15,173 nucleotides of DNA from CAYMNU01 sp964391885 (lineage in GTDB: Archaea; Altiarchaeota; Altiarchaeia; JAFGQM01). The notes under the pieces were generated by a model that was given only the letters and a program-made list of their open reading frames with translations, searched no databases and was not told the origin of the DNA. The stretch covers positions 1 to 15,173 of the forward strand of contig CAYMNU010000018.1 of assembly GCA_964391885.1 (NCBI GenBank). The letters are read 5' to 3'. Every line of letters begins with the position of its first letter. Within the stretch, counting starts at the first letter, position 1. Position numbers and translations under genes: made by a program. Below are positions 6,539-13,769 of this stretch, piece by piece.

Positions 6539-7684
6539 GTGGACTACATCTACCTGGACAACGATTCTGCCACGAGGCTTGATGACAGAGTAGTGAAAGC
6601 TATGCTGCCCCGCTTCTCTGAAAGCTATGGCGCTGCATCTTCTGAGTTCGGCCATCGTTTCGGAGTGGAAAGCAGGAAGGGCGTCGAGGCTGCGAGGGCG
6701 ATAATCGCTGAGAAGATAGGCGCAAGCCCCGGCGAGATACTGTTCACCTCCGGTGTTGCAGAGTCCAATAACCTGGCCCTTCGAGGGGCAGTTTCGCCAA
6801 AGAAAGGCATGCTCACATCAGCGATAGAGCAGAACACCGTCCTGAACACTGCTAAGTCACTGGCAGAGGACAGGGGAATTTCGCTTAAGATATCCCCCGT
6901 GGACCAGGAAGGATTCATTGATTTTCGGGCACTGGAAAAATCCCTGGATGAGAATATCGGTATGGTGTCCATACAGCACGCAAATCAAGAAATAGGCACC
7001 GTACAGGACATCGCAAAGATCGGGAAGCTCTGCCGGGAGAGGGGAGTACTCTTCCACTGCGACGCTTCGCACAGCTTTTTGAAGACGGGCATAGACGTCG
7101 AGAGGATGAATGTCGACCTGATGACGCTTTCTGCGCACAACATCTATGGGCCCAAGGGTGCAGCCGCGCTCTATGTCAGAAAAGGCGTGGAGATTAATCC
7201 CTTGTTTTACGGTGGGGGCGAGCAGAAAGGCCTGAGGCCCGGGCTGGAGGATGTCCCGAGTATTGTGGGCTTCGGAAAAGCGGTCGGGGTTTACGATGAG
7301 AAAGACAACAAGAGGATGGCAGGGCTGCGGGACTACTTGATTGCGAGTCTGGTTAAGATCAAGGATACTGAGCTGAACGGGCCCCGTGAAAAGAGGCTGT
7401 GCAACAATGTGAACATAAGCTTTAAGTATATTGAGGGCGAGTCTATCCTCTTGCACCTGGACATGCGCGGGATTGCGGTTACAACGGGCAGCGCGTGTTT
7501 CTCCCAAGACCTTATGCCAAGCCATGTTATAAGCGCCATAGGCAGGAGCCATGCCGACGCCCATGGGTCCGTGAGGTTCAGTTTGTCTAAATATAATACT
7601 AAAGGTCAGATGGATTATGTCACAGAAAATGTGAGGGAAGTCGTTGAGAAGCTAAGGGAGATCAGCCCGATTGCAAAAAATTAA
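6539..7684 (+). CDS. NifS/IscS-like protein lacking the PLP lysine
   Basis: This 381-residue protein spans the whole class V aminotransferase fold of NifS/IscS cysteine desulfurases, which normally take sulfur from cysteine through PLP and pass it from a mobile Cys to IscU. Family landmarks are clear: YLDNDSATRLDDRVVKAML, FTSGVAESNN, ANQEIGTVQDI, SAHNIYGPKG, TTGSACFS and VRFSLSKYNT. The persulfide Cys is kept (C320). However, the Schiff-base lysine of SAHKxYGPKG is Asn (N201, codon AAC at 7139-7141). Other PLP-pocket positions also differ from E. coli IscS: Thr76 is A74, the ring-stacking His104 is Q98, and Gln183 is H178. The D175-N201 spacing equals D180-K206 of IscS, so the alignment is firm. 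Ordinary PLP desulfurase chemistry looks unlikely. The Archaeoglobus IscS also lacks this lysine and still binds IscU, so a scaffold or sulfide-using role is plausible. The frame is intact. The start is GTG, leaderless. Confidence 0.9.
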   Translation: MDYIYLDNDSATRLDDRVVKAMLPRFSESYGAASSEFGHRFGVESRKGVEAARAIIAEKIGASPGEILFTSGVAESNNLALRGAVSPKKGMLTSAIEQNTVLNTAKSLAEDRGISLKISPVDQEGFIDFRALEKSLDENIGMVSIQHANQEIGTVQDIAKIGKLCRERGVLFHCDASHSFLKTGIDVERMNVDLMTLSAHNIYGPKGAAALYVRKGVEINPLFYGGGEQKGLRPGLEDVPSIVGFGKAVGVYDEKDNKRMAGLRDYLIASLVKIKDTELNGPREKRLCNNVNISFKYIEGESILLHLDMRGIAVTTGSACFSQDLMPSHVISAIGRSHADAHGSVRFSLSKYNTKGQMDYVTENVREVVEKLREISPIAKN

Positions 7685-7685
7685 T

Positions 7686-8807
7686 ATGGATTTCAAGAAA
7701 TTCCAAAGGCATAATGCATGCATGGGAGAAGCAACTGGTGGCTTTTGGATGATTTTTTCTGCAGCATGGCTTGTGCTTGCCTTGTATGTGTTCATAACAC
7801 CATATCCATGGGCAATTGCGATTGTGGCATGCTTGCTATTCTGTGCCGGGTGTCTTAGCATGTTTAGAGAGTCAAATACTTCAAAGAGGAAGAAAATAGC
7901 TATTGGTACTATCATGTCTTTTGCTATACTACTATCTACGCTTTATAGTGTGCCAATACTGATGTATGGTTTTAATCCGCCTACGTCTTGGATTACACGT
8001 AGCACCGCAGAAGGTATGATAGTTTGTCCGAACCCGGAATATTCGATTGTACAGGGTATAGAGATCTCTTTGCAAAAGGGCATCATGGACTTCACGCTTA
8101 AGGGTAATTGTTTGATGGGTACTTCTAATGAAGAAATAACTGAGGCTGGAATGTTGCGGAAATGTTATTCTAACCATATATTTATCTGCTCAAACTGCAT
8201 TTTTCCTGGATACATAATGTGTGATGTTGATGAAATCAACTTCTACTGCCATAAAAGCTCTGATTTCTGCGGAGAACATGACTCATTTGTTTTATTGGAT
8301 AGGAAGGCTATTATAAGTCAGGGACCAATCAATATCTCCGGCAAGTTCTTTGATGTGCATGTAGAGTGCTTTGAAAAAGAAGGTGGGAAGATTCGTTGCG
8401 ACCTTTATTTCGAAGGTGTCGGAAGGCCAAGTGGCGTTCATGGTTATCAACAGTTTTTAGGCTATGAGCAAGGGGATAATGCTATTTTTTCAAATGAAAG
8501 CTCTCCATTTGGATATTTTATTAAGAGTTCTGAGCTGATGTTCCTCTATGACAGGCTATGCGGTACAAAATACTTGGGTGGCAAGAATTTTTATGAGAAG
8601 AGCGGAGAGATAAATGTTACCGAAAAACAAGTCTTATTTAGGGAGAAACTCAGTGAACGCTGGTTAAAGATGAACGAGGATAAAGGCAGGGAACTAACTC
8701 CCGATGAGTTAGAGGATTTACTAAGTGAAATAGCCTCTGAATTATCAATAAAACCTATGCTAGAAATGTTTAATGAATCTTATAACCGTCAAATATCAGG
8801 CATGTAA
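7686..8807 (+). CDS. Cysteine-rich membrane protein of unknown function
   Basis: This 373-residue protein is unlike any family I recognise. Three membrane helices lie near the N-terminus, at about 19-38, 41-60 and 72-96. The basic stretch between helices 2 and 3 (SKRKK) and the basic N-terminus predict an inside N-terminus and an outside C-terminal domain of about 275 residues. There are 14 cysteines, 11 of them in that outside domain, including a cluster of four (KCYSNHIFICSNCIFPGYIMC). This suggests disulfides or metal sites. Asn-x-Ser/Thr sites occur as well. The C-terminal 60 residues are charged and helical. The gene starts 1 base after the NifS-like stop and ends 19 bases before iscU. 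Its codons end in A/T far more often than its neighbours, suggesting insertion into a nifS-iscU pair. An in-frame ATG at 7671 overlaps the NifS-like gene and is less likely. Confidence 0.75.
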   Translation: MDFKKFQRHNACMGEATGGFWMIFSAAWLVLALYVFITPYPWAIAIVACLLFCAGCLSMFRESNTSKRKKIAIGTIMSFAILLSTLYSVPILMYGFNPPTSWITRSTAEGMIVCPNPEYSIVQGIEISLQKGIMDFTLKGNCLMGTSNEEITEAGMLRKCYSNHIFICSNCIFPGYIMCDVDEINFYCHKSSDFCGEHDSFVLLDRKAIISQGPINISGKFFDVHVECFEKEGGKIRCDLYFEGVGRPSGVHGYQQFLGYEQGDNAIFSNESSPFGYFIKSSELMFLYDRLCGTKYLGGKNFYEKSGEINVTEKQVLFREKLSERWLKMNEDKGRELTPDELEDLLSEIASELSIKPMLEMFNESYNRQISGM

Positions 8808-8826
8808 TCCAATAACCAGATTTAAA

Positions 8827-9465
8827 ATGTACACAGAAAAGGTGATGGAACACTTCAAGAATCCCCGGAATGTAGGGGAAATCAAAGATGCGGACGCCAA
8901 GTCCACCGAGGGCAGCATGGCCTGTGGGGACATGGTCTCCATGTACCTGAAAGTGGATGCAAAGACGCAGGTCATCAAAGACATAAAATTCAAGAGCTTC
9001 GGCTGCGCCTCAAACATAGCCACCTGTTCGGCGCTCACGGAACTGGCCAAGGGAAAAACGCTGGAAGAGGCCAAGAAGCTCAAGTTCTCCGAGATCTCGG
9101 AATTCCTCGGAGGCCTGCCCGGTGTGAAAATGCACTGCGCTGTATTGGCTACAGTGGCGCTCCAGTCTGCCATAAAGGATTATGAAGAAAGCCACGGTCT
9201 GGCAAAATATGACATAACCGTGAACGAAGAGGAAATAAGGAAGCGCCTCTCGCACGTCATGGACCCCGACAAGGGCAGGGACATAGTCTCTCAGGACATG
9301 GTAAAAAAGATTATGATAAAGGGGGACACTATAGAAGTGCTGGTCGAGCTGCCTGCCAACTACCGCTACGCGGAGCCGATCTTTGAGGACGTCAAGGAAA
9401 AGCTCATAAGCCTGCCAAGGATTAAAAAGATAGATGTCGAGCTGGTTAAGAGAGGGAGCCTATAG
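8827..9465 (+). CDS. iscU: IscU/NifU-type Fe-S scaffold fused to a MIP18/DUF59 domain
   Basis: The first 125 or so residues are an IscU/NifU_N scaffold, on which Fe-S clusters are built before transfer to target proteins. It starts MYTEKVMEHFKNPRNVG, as IscU does. Cluster ligands are present: C33 and D35 in ACGD, C60 in FGCASN and C104 in VKMHC. An extra cysteine (C67) lies close to C60. The C-terminal part (about 135-212) resembles the MIP18/DUF59 (FeS_assembly_P, SufT/PaaD) family: RLSHVMDPDKGRDIVSQDMV, then a DTIEVLVELPANYRYAEPI strand and a VKEKLISLPRIKKIDVEL helix/strand. DUF59 proteins help deliver clusters, so this looks like scaffold and carrier in one 212-residue chain. An in-frame start at 8773 would overlap the upstream gene and add 18 residues unlike IscU, so 8827 is preferred. 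It may be co-transcribed with the NifS-like gene. Confidence 0.9.
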   Translation: MYTEKVMEHFKNPRNVGEIKDADAKSTEGSMACGDMVSMYLKVDAKTQVIKDIKFKSFGCASNIATCSALTELAKGKTLEEAKKLKFSEISEFLGGLPGVKMHCAVLATVALQSAIKDYEESHGLAKYDITVNEEEIRKRLSHVMDPDKGRDIVSQDMVKKIMIKGDTIEVLVELPANYRYAEPIFEDVKEKLISLPRIKKIDVELVKRGSL

Positions 9466-9468
9466 GGA

Positions 9469-10110
9469 TTAATGCATCGGGATTCCGCTATGGTCAAAGG
9501 GTTTTCGACTCTTTGCTGCTTTTGCCTCTGCGCGGTCAATTATCCTTTGTTGGGGTATGCCCCGGGTAGGCGAGCCATACAGGACAAGCCTGTGTTGTAA
9601 GGATTTCTTGGGGGCGTGTACGTGGCCTTGATGGATATGGGCCTGGTTAAAGGTTATTTCAGTCATAGGGCGCCCACGCTCATCGACAGCCCTCTTAGTC
9701 CCTATGTCAACTTTGTGCGCGTCATTGATACGGGTTTGCCGTAGCTCTTCTTGAGAAAACCTCACACTGGCAGTCTCATTTCGCTTTAGTAGAATCCGGG
9801 TGCCGTCGTGGGCGATGAAGGCTGCCTGGCCTTTGGCATCTGGGCTTCGGCTGACTCTTACACCCATATCGCTAAGGTCTACAACTGTATGCTGCCCGTT
9901 TGCATCTTCAAAATCAAAGAATCTCTTTTCTCCCTTGCCGGATTTTTTCTTTTCGCCGGGTTTTGGCCTTGGCTCATAAGAAATCAATTTATGGCCTTCT
10001 AAGTCTAGGATTCTGGACACGGAGTGGGAAGGGTCAGTCTTAAAGCGTTTGAATTCCCCTGGTCGGGCACTGCGCATGCTCACGCGCCCTTTTTTTCTTG
10101 GTTTGTGCAT
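9469..10110 (-). CDS. Basic hydrophilic protein of unknown function
   Basis: I do not recognise this 213-residue protein. It is strongly hydrophilic and rich in Lys/Arg, with no membrane segment or signal peptide. The N-terminal 70 residues are very basic (HKPRKKGR, RPKPGEKKKSGKGEKR) and may be disordered or bind nucleic acid. The middle (about 70-150) has alternating beta-like segments (FFDFEDANGQHTVVDLSDMG; AAFIAHDGTRILLKR). Near the end is a histidine cluster, AHIHQGHVH, that could bind metal, followed by a basic helix and a last GIPMH. An in-frame ATG at 10140 would add 10 residues but lies on the predicted TATA box, so 10110 is preferred. It is convergent with iscU (3 bases apart) and divergent from porG. 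The intact frame and a matching promoter support a real gene. Confidence 0.65.
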   Translation of the reverse strand: MHKPRKKGRVSMRSARPGEFKRFKTDPSHSVSRILDLEGHKLISYEPRPKPGEKKKSGKGEKRFFDFEDANGQHTVVDLSDMGVRVSRSPDAKGQAAFIAHDGTRILLKRNETASVRFSQEELRQTRINDAHKVDIGTKRAVDERGRPMTEITFNQAHIHQGHVHAPKKSLQHRLVLYGSPTRGIPQQRIIDRAEAKAAKSRKPFDHSGIPMH

Positions 10111-10138
10111 TTTATAATTAAATATTACAAAATCAAGC

Positions 10139-10147
10139 ATATAAATG
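10139..10147 (-). promoter_or_regulatory. Candidate TATA box for the basic unknown protein
   Basis: The minus strand reads CATTTATAT, centred about 33 bases upstream of the ATG at 10110. It predicts a transcript start near 10118. This argues for the 10110 start over the in-frame ATG at 10140, which overlaps the box. Confidence 0.45.
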
Positions 10148-10273
10148 TATTTAGGGGCCTATTCAAAAAACGGATAGAAGGAATGAAATAGACCCAATCA
10201 GTTTCTTGAGTTGTTTGAAGTACCGGAAGGATTGTTAGGCATATGGGATATTGTGGGAAAAGTGCACTTTCAT

Positions 10274-10282
10274 TTTTATATC
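10274..10282 (+). promoter_or_regulatory. TATA box of the porGDAB operon
   Basis: TTTTTATAT is centred about 34 bases before the porG ATG at 10312. It predicts a transcript start near 10303 and a leader of about 9 bases. The box lies inside the longer open frame that begins at 10243, which argues against that upstream start. Confidence 0.55.
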
Positions 10283-10311
10283 CAGCCCTCCAAATTTACA
10301 CTCCCGAGAAT

Positions 10312-10881
10312 ATGGCAAAAGAGGTTTTTGAGGTTAGGATTCATGGAAGGGGCGGGCAGGGCGGCAAGACCGCGGCCCAGTTCATAGCCGAGTCTGGCAT
10401 GGACGAGGGCAAATATGTCCAAGCATTCCCCGAATATGGGCCGGAGAGAAGCGGCGCACCTGTGACTGCCTATGCGCGCATCTCCGACGAGAAGATAAGG
10501 CTTTATCAGCCTGTACACAACCCTGACATAGTGCTGGTTATAGACGAGACGCTGCTTTGTTCAATAGATGCGGGAGAAGGTGCAGACAAAGACTCGATAC
10601 TCATTGTTAACACCCCGCGCAAAGCAAAGGATGTGGCAGAAGAAACCCGGTTTCCGGGAAAGGTCTACACTGTGGACGCCACTAAGATTTCAATAGACGC
10701 CACCGGGGTAAACAAGCCGAATGTCCCCATACTGGGCGCGATGATAAAGGCCAGAGATATTATAAAGATAGAGGGCGTCGAGAACAAGATAAAGCAGAAG
10801 TTCTTGAAAAAGCTGGGCGAAGAGAAGACGCAGGCCACTATTAATGCTATCAGAAGGGCATACGACGAAGTTTCAGAATGA
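10312..10881 (+). CDS. porG: Pyruvate:ferredoxin oxidoreductase, gamma subunit
   Basis: This is the gamma subunit of the four-subunit archaeal pyruvate:ferredoxin oxidoreductase, which oxidises pyruvate to acetyl-CoA and CO2 and reduces ferredoxin in the cytosol. It has 189 residues, the family's usual size. It opens with VRIHGRGGQGGKTAAQ, the glycine-rich signature of 2-oxoacid oxidoreductase gamma domains, and continues with FPEYGPERSGAPVTAYARI, the second hallmark. The annotated start is the ATG at 10312, because MAKEVFEVRIHGRGG is the family N-terminus and a TATA box lies just upstream. A longer frame from 10243 adds 23 unrelated residues. Its stop overlaps the porD start (ATGA at 10878-10881), so the four genes form a translationally coupled operon. 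By sequence alone pyruvate is the best substrate guess; 2-ketoisovalerate or another 2-oxoacid cannot be excluded. Confidence 0.93.
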   Translation: MAKEVFEVRIHGRGGQGGKTAAQFIAESGMDEGKYVQAFPEYGPERSGAPVTAYARISDEKIRLYQPVHNPDIVLVIDETLLCSIDAGEGADKDSILIVNTPRKAKDVAEETRFPGKVYTVDATKISIDATGVNKPNVPILGAMIKARDIIKIEGVENKIKQKFLKKLGEEKTQATINAIRRAYDEVSE

Positions 10882-11189
10882 GCCAGATATGCGACCCCGC
10901 GAAAAAGCTTAAGGGCTGGAAAGAGATCCCGATAGGTGGAGTCATAGAGAACGCTCCGACATCTCTGGTCAACAAAACAGGCGCATGGAGGGCATTCAGG
11001 CCCGTATGGGACAAAGAAAAATGCATACACTGCATGATATGTGTGGCCCACTGCCCGGATATGAGTATACATATTGAGGGGGATAAGCGTATAGAAACCG
11101 ATTTTGATTACTGCAAGGGCTGCGGCATCTGCATGACTGTGTGCCCAGTAAAATGCATTTCAATGAAAGAGGAGGGCGAATTCAGATGA
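10878..11189 (+). CDS. porD: Pyruvate:ferredoxin oxidoreductase, delta (ferredoxin-like) subunit
   Basis: This 103-residue subunit carries two [4Fe-4S] clusters that pass electrons from the TPP site to external ferredoxin. The cluster ligands are complete: C49, C52, C55, C59 in CIHCMICVAHCP and C79, C82, C85, C89 in CKGCGICMTVCP. The first 45 residues (WKEIPIGGVIENAPTSLVNK, then GAWRAFRPVWD) form the usual N-terminal extension that docks on the other subunits. It overlaps porG and porA by ATGA at both ends, so the stoichiometry is probably set by coupled translation. No unusual substitutions were seen. Confidence 0.95.
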   Translation: MSQICDPAKKLKGWKEIPIGGVIENAPTSLVNKTGAWRAFRPVWDKEKCIHCMICVAHCPDMSIHIEGDKRIETDFDYCKGCGICMTVCPVKCISMKEEGEFR

Positions 11190-12349
11190 GCAAGATGTTG
11201 CCGCTTACGGGAGCAGACGCAGTCGCAGAGGCGATGAGGCAGATAGATCCCGATGTAGTTGCCGCCTATCCGATAACCCCCCAGACCCCGATTATGGAGG
11301 GCTTTTCTAAATTCGTGGCAGATGGCATTGTTAAGGCAGAGCTCATAAGAGTCGAGTCAGAGCATTCTGCCCTGAGCGCTACAGTAAGTGCCGCCTATGC
11401 CGCAAGAGCTATGACTGCCACTTCTTCCGCAGGTCTCGCCCTAATGCATGAGATATTGGGAGTCGCCTCGGGATTGAGATGCCCTATAGTAATGCCCATA
11501 GCGAACCGAGCACTATCCGCCCCACTGAATATCCACTGCGACCACGGCGACACCATGGCTGCGCGAGAGATGGGCTGGATGCAGATTTACGCCGAGGATG
11601 CACAGGAATCGTATGAAAACGTCCTTCTCGCAATGAGGCTCGCTGAGCACAAGGATATCCTCACCCCCATAATGCCCTGCATGGACGGCTTCATAACAAG
11701 CCACGGCGTCGAGAATGTAACCATCTATGACGACGAACCAGTCAGGGATTTCATAGGCGAATACAGATTCCCATTTGATATACTCGACTACAAGAACCCG
11801 ATAACCGTAGGAGCCATCGAGCTTACAGACTATTTGTTTGAAACCAAACGGCAGCAGGTTGATGCTATGGAAAAAGTGCCGAAAGTCCTTCCGGGCATCG
11901 CAAAAGAGCTGGCGAAGATAACTGGTAATGAGTTCGACGTCGTAGAAGAATATATGACTGAGGACGCTGATGCAATAATAATGACTATGAGCTCCGCAGC
12001 AGGCACGACAAAAACCGTTGTTGACCGGATGCGCAAGGATGGCAAAAAAGTGGGCCTGTTGAAGCTAAGGATGTTCAGGCCGTTCCCATATGAGCGCGTG
12101 GCAAAAGTTTTGGAAGGCGCTAAGGCTGTTGCAGTGCTTGACAGGGCGGCATCGTACGGGGCGAATGCGCCGATATATTCAGACGTCCTCAACGCCTTGT
12201 TCTACTCCTCTTCAAAGCCGAAAATCCAGAGTTATGTCTTTGGTATAGGGGGCAGGGACCTTAGTGATTTCCACATAAAAGCAGTCTTTGAAAAGCTGCT
12301 TAATGGGGAAGTCAGCGGGAGAGAGGACTACATCAACCTCAGAGAATGA
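11186..12349 (+). CDS. porA: Pyruvate:ferredoxin oxidoreductase, alpha subunit
   Basis: This 387-residue subunit, the usual length, holds the pyrimidine half of the TPP site and the C-terminal transketolase-like domain. Family landmarks are AAYPITPQTPIMEGF (T31 matches the substrate-binding Thr of the family), RVESEHSALS (E59 matches the TPP-activating Glu), and ATSSAGLALMHEILGVASG. A later domain begins near residue 250 (DADAIIMTMSSAAGT) and contains KLRMFRPFPYERV. The start at 11186 overlaps the porD stop. An in-frame ATG at 11141 would add 15 residues that duplicate porD coding sequence and is rejected. The stop overlaps porB by ATGA at 12346-12349. All parts needed for activity with porB appear present. 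Confidence 0.95.
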   Translation: MSKMLPLTGADAVAEAMRQIDPDVVAAYPITPQTPIMEGFSKFVADGIVKAELIRVESEHSALSATVSAAYAARAMTATSSAGLALMHEILGVASGLRCPIVMPIANRALSAPLNIHCDHGDTMAAREMGWMQIYAEDAQESYENVLLAMRLAEHKDILTPIMPCMDGFITSHGVENVTIYDDEPVRDFIGEYRFPFDILDYKNPITVGAIELTDYLFETKRQQVDAMEKVPKVLPGIAKELAKITGNEFDVVEEYMTEDADAIIMTMSSAAGTTKTVVDRMRKDGKKVGLLKLRMFRPFPYERVAKVLEGAKAVAVLDRAASYGANAPIYSDVLNALFYSSSKPKIQSYVFGIGGRDLSDFHIKAVFEKLLNGEVSGREDYINLRE

Positions 12350-13269
12350 ATTACAAGGAATTTGTGAAAAAGGAGCCAAGGCTCGCATCCGGGCACGGCT
12401 TGTGCGGAGGCTGCACAGAGCCGATGATCGTCAAGACAGTGCTGGGCGCAACAGACAAGCCGGTCGTGGCTGCAAACGCTACAGGATGCCTCGAGGTTTC
12501 CACTACTATTTACCCCAAGTCCGCTTGGAAGATTCCCTGGATACACAGCGCCTTTGAGAATGCGGCGGCGACTATTTCAGGCGTCGAGAGCGCTTATAAG
12601 TCGCTTAAAAAACAGGGGAAAATCAAAGATGATATTAAATTTGTCGCTTTTGCGGGTGACGGCGGGACTTATGACATAGGGCTGCAGTCGCTCTCAGGAG
12701 CGCTTGAGAGAGGGCATGATTTCCTTTATGTCTGTTTAGACAATGAAGCTTACATGAACACTGGTGGGCAGCGATCCAGCTCGACACCTTACGGGGCTGC
12801 GGCAACCACATCGCCCGCAGGCAAGGTAATACAAGGCAAGACCGAGTGGAAGAAGGATTTAATAAAAATCGCCGTGGCGCACAACATACCCTACGCCGCG
12901 CAGGCATCGTCGGGCAACTGGCTGGACCTAGTGAACAAAGCGCAGAAGGCGTTCACAATTGATGGCCCGAAACTGCTTTTGGTATACTCGCCCTGCACCA
13001 CACTATGGGGTTTCGCGAATAGCAAGGCTATTGATATATCCAAGGTTTTGATAGAAACGGGCGCATGGCCATTGTACGAGGTGGAGAACGGCAAATACAA
13101 GCTGACTTACAAGCCAAAGGAGAGAAAGCCCATGACTGAGTACATCAAGACGCAGAGAAGGTTTAAGCACCTCCTTAAGCCAAACAATGAAGCCATCGTC
13201 GAGAGAATCCAGAAACACGTCGACGAGAAGTGGGCCGAGATTCTTAAGCTCTGCGGCGAGAGCGAGTAA
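12346..13269 (+). CDS. porB: Pyruvate:ferredoxin oxidoreductase, beta subunit
   Basis: This 307-residue subunit binds the TPP diphosphate and the [4Fe-4S] cluster nearest the active site. The TPP/Mg motif starts at GDGGTYDIG (104-112) and ends at CLDNEAYMNTGGQ, with the family's SSSTPYGAAAT segment after it. The four cluster cysteines are C20 and C23 (LCGGC), C48 (TGCLEVST) and C217 (SPCTTLWG). Length and residue order match archaeal PorB, and nothing is missing. It is the last gene of the operon. Its stop is 2 bases from the end of the convergent RelE-like gene, so the operon's termination signal must lie within or beyond that gene; none is obvious. Confidence 0.95.
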   Translation: MNYKEFVKKEPRLASGHGLCGGCTEPMIVKTVLGATDKPVVAANATGCLEVSTTIYPKSAWKIPWIHSAFENAAATISGVESAYKSLKKQGKIKDDIKFVAFAGDGGTYDIGLQSLSGALERGHDFLYVCLDNEAYMNTGGQRSSSTPYGAAATTSPAGKVIQGKTEWKKDLIKIAVAHNIPYAAQASSGNWLDLVNKAQKAFTIDGPKLLLVYSPCTTLWGFANSKAIDISKVLIETGAWPLYEVENGKYKLTYKPKERKPMTEYIKTQRRFKHLLKPNNEAIVERIQKHVDEKWAEILKLCGESE

Positions 13270-13271
13270 AT

Positions 13272-13565
13272 TCAGGTCTTTCTTATTCCAATCTTTACAT
13301 ATTTAGAATGCGGTCTTTTGTAGATCCTACCCCGCTTGTCAAATACCCGCACCCAAAGTATCTTTCTTTCAAAATCAACATCTATCAGAGCCCTGTGATC
13401 ACCTACGCGAAACTTGTAGGCCTCGTCGCCTTCAAAGTGCTCTAAATATCTAAAGGGTTCTTGTGAGAGGTCTGCAAATGCGGCTTTGGCATGTTCAAAG
13501 AGGTCTCTTGGGAGCTTTCTCATTAGTTTGGCAGCTTTCTTAGAGAACAGAACTGAGTAGGTCAT
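13272..13565 (-). CDS. RelE/ParE-family toxin
   Basis: This 97-residue basic protein has the RelE/ParE fold pattern: an N-terminal strand (YSVLFSKKAAK), two helices (LMRKLPRDLFEHAKAAFADL), then the core FEGDEAYKFRVGDHRALIDVD and a C-terminal ILWVRVFDKRGRIYK strand pair. Members of this superfamily with a YKxRxGDxR core are usually mRNA interferases acting at the ribosome. The Arg in RVGDHR and the C-terminal basic Lys/Arg/His residues are retained, so it looks intact. It overlaps the upstream antitoxin by ATGA (13562-13565), the normal antitoxin-then-toxin order. The gene pair is A/T-richer than the flanking por and cyclase genes, as is common for mobile toxin-antitoxin modules. Confidence 0.88.
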   Translation of the reverse strand: MTYSVLFSKKAAKLMRKLPRDLFEHAKAAFADLSQEPFRYLEHFEGDEAYKFRVGDHRALIDVDFERKILWVRVFDKRGRIYKRPHSKYVKIGIRKT

Positions 13566-13735
13566 ATCTTTTCAAGCGGGGTGTATTCGCTCCCGGGCTC
13601 CTTCCTTGCTGCCGCGAGTTCTTTTTTAGCGTAGTCCGTCAACTCGCCTTCGGAAAGTAGGGCGTATTTTATCAAAGCCACATCATTCTTTAACTGATCT
13701 AAGTCTTTTTTGACATAAGACATTTCAGTATCCAT
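13562..13735 (-). CDS. RelB-like antitoxin
   Basis: This 57-residue protein directly precedes the toxin and overlaps it by 4 bases. It has an N-terminal coiled-coil-like helix (KKDLDQLKNDVALIKYALLSEG) and the short motif ELTDYAKKELAAARK followed by SEYTPLEKI. That arrangement is typical of small archaeal RelB-type antitoxins, whose C-terminal tail wraps and blocks the toxin. I place the start at the ATG at 13735 (or MSY at 13723). The longer frame from 13825 would put 30 non-family residues in front and would span the predicted promoter. No separate DNA-binding domain is evident, so autoregulation would need the coiled-coil region. Confidence 0.75.
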   Translation of the reverse strand: MDTEMSYVKKDLDQLKNDVALIKYALLSEGELTDYAKKELAAARKEPGSEYTPLEKI

Positions 13736-13769
13736 AACTATTCTTGAGCCTAACTGAAGAAAAATGCTA

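Noticed and set aside
6857..7564. A 235-codon minus-strand open frame inside the NifS-like gene
   Set aside because: It is antisense to a clear NifS/IscS homologue; its composition looks like a shadow and it has no promoter or domain.
6539..7684. The NifS-like gene as a pseudogene
   Set aside because: The frame is intact over the full family length, the promoter is good and the persulfide cysteine and IscS-like spacing are kept. The changes centre on the PLP site instead of being random.
10141..10273. An insertion-sequence remnant upstream of porG
   Set aside because: The stretch looks different from its neighbours, but no terminal inverted repeats, target duplication or transposase motifs are visible.
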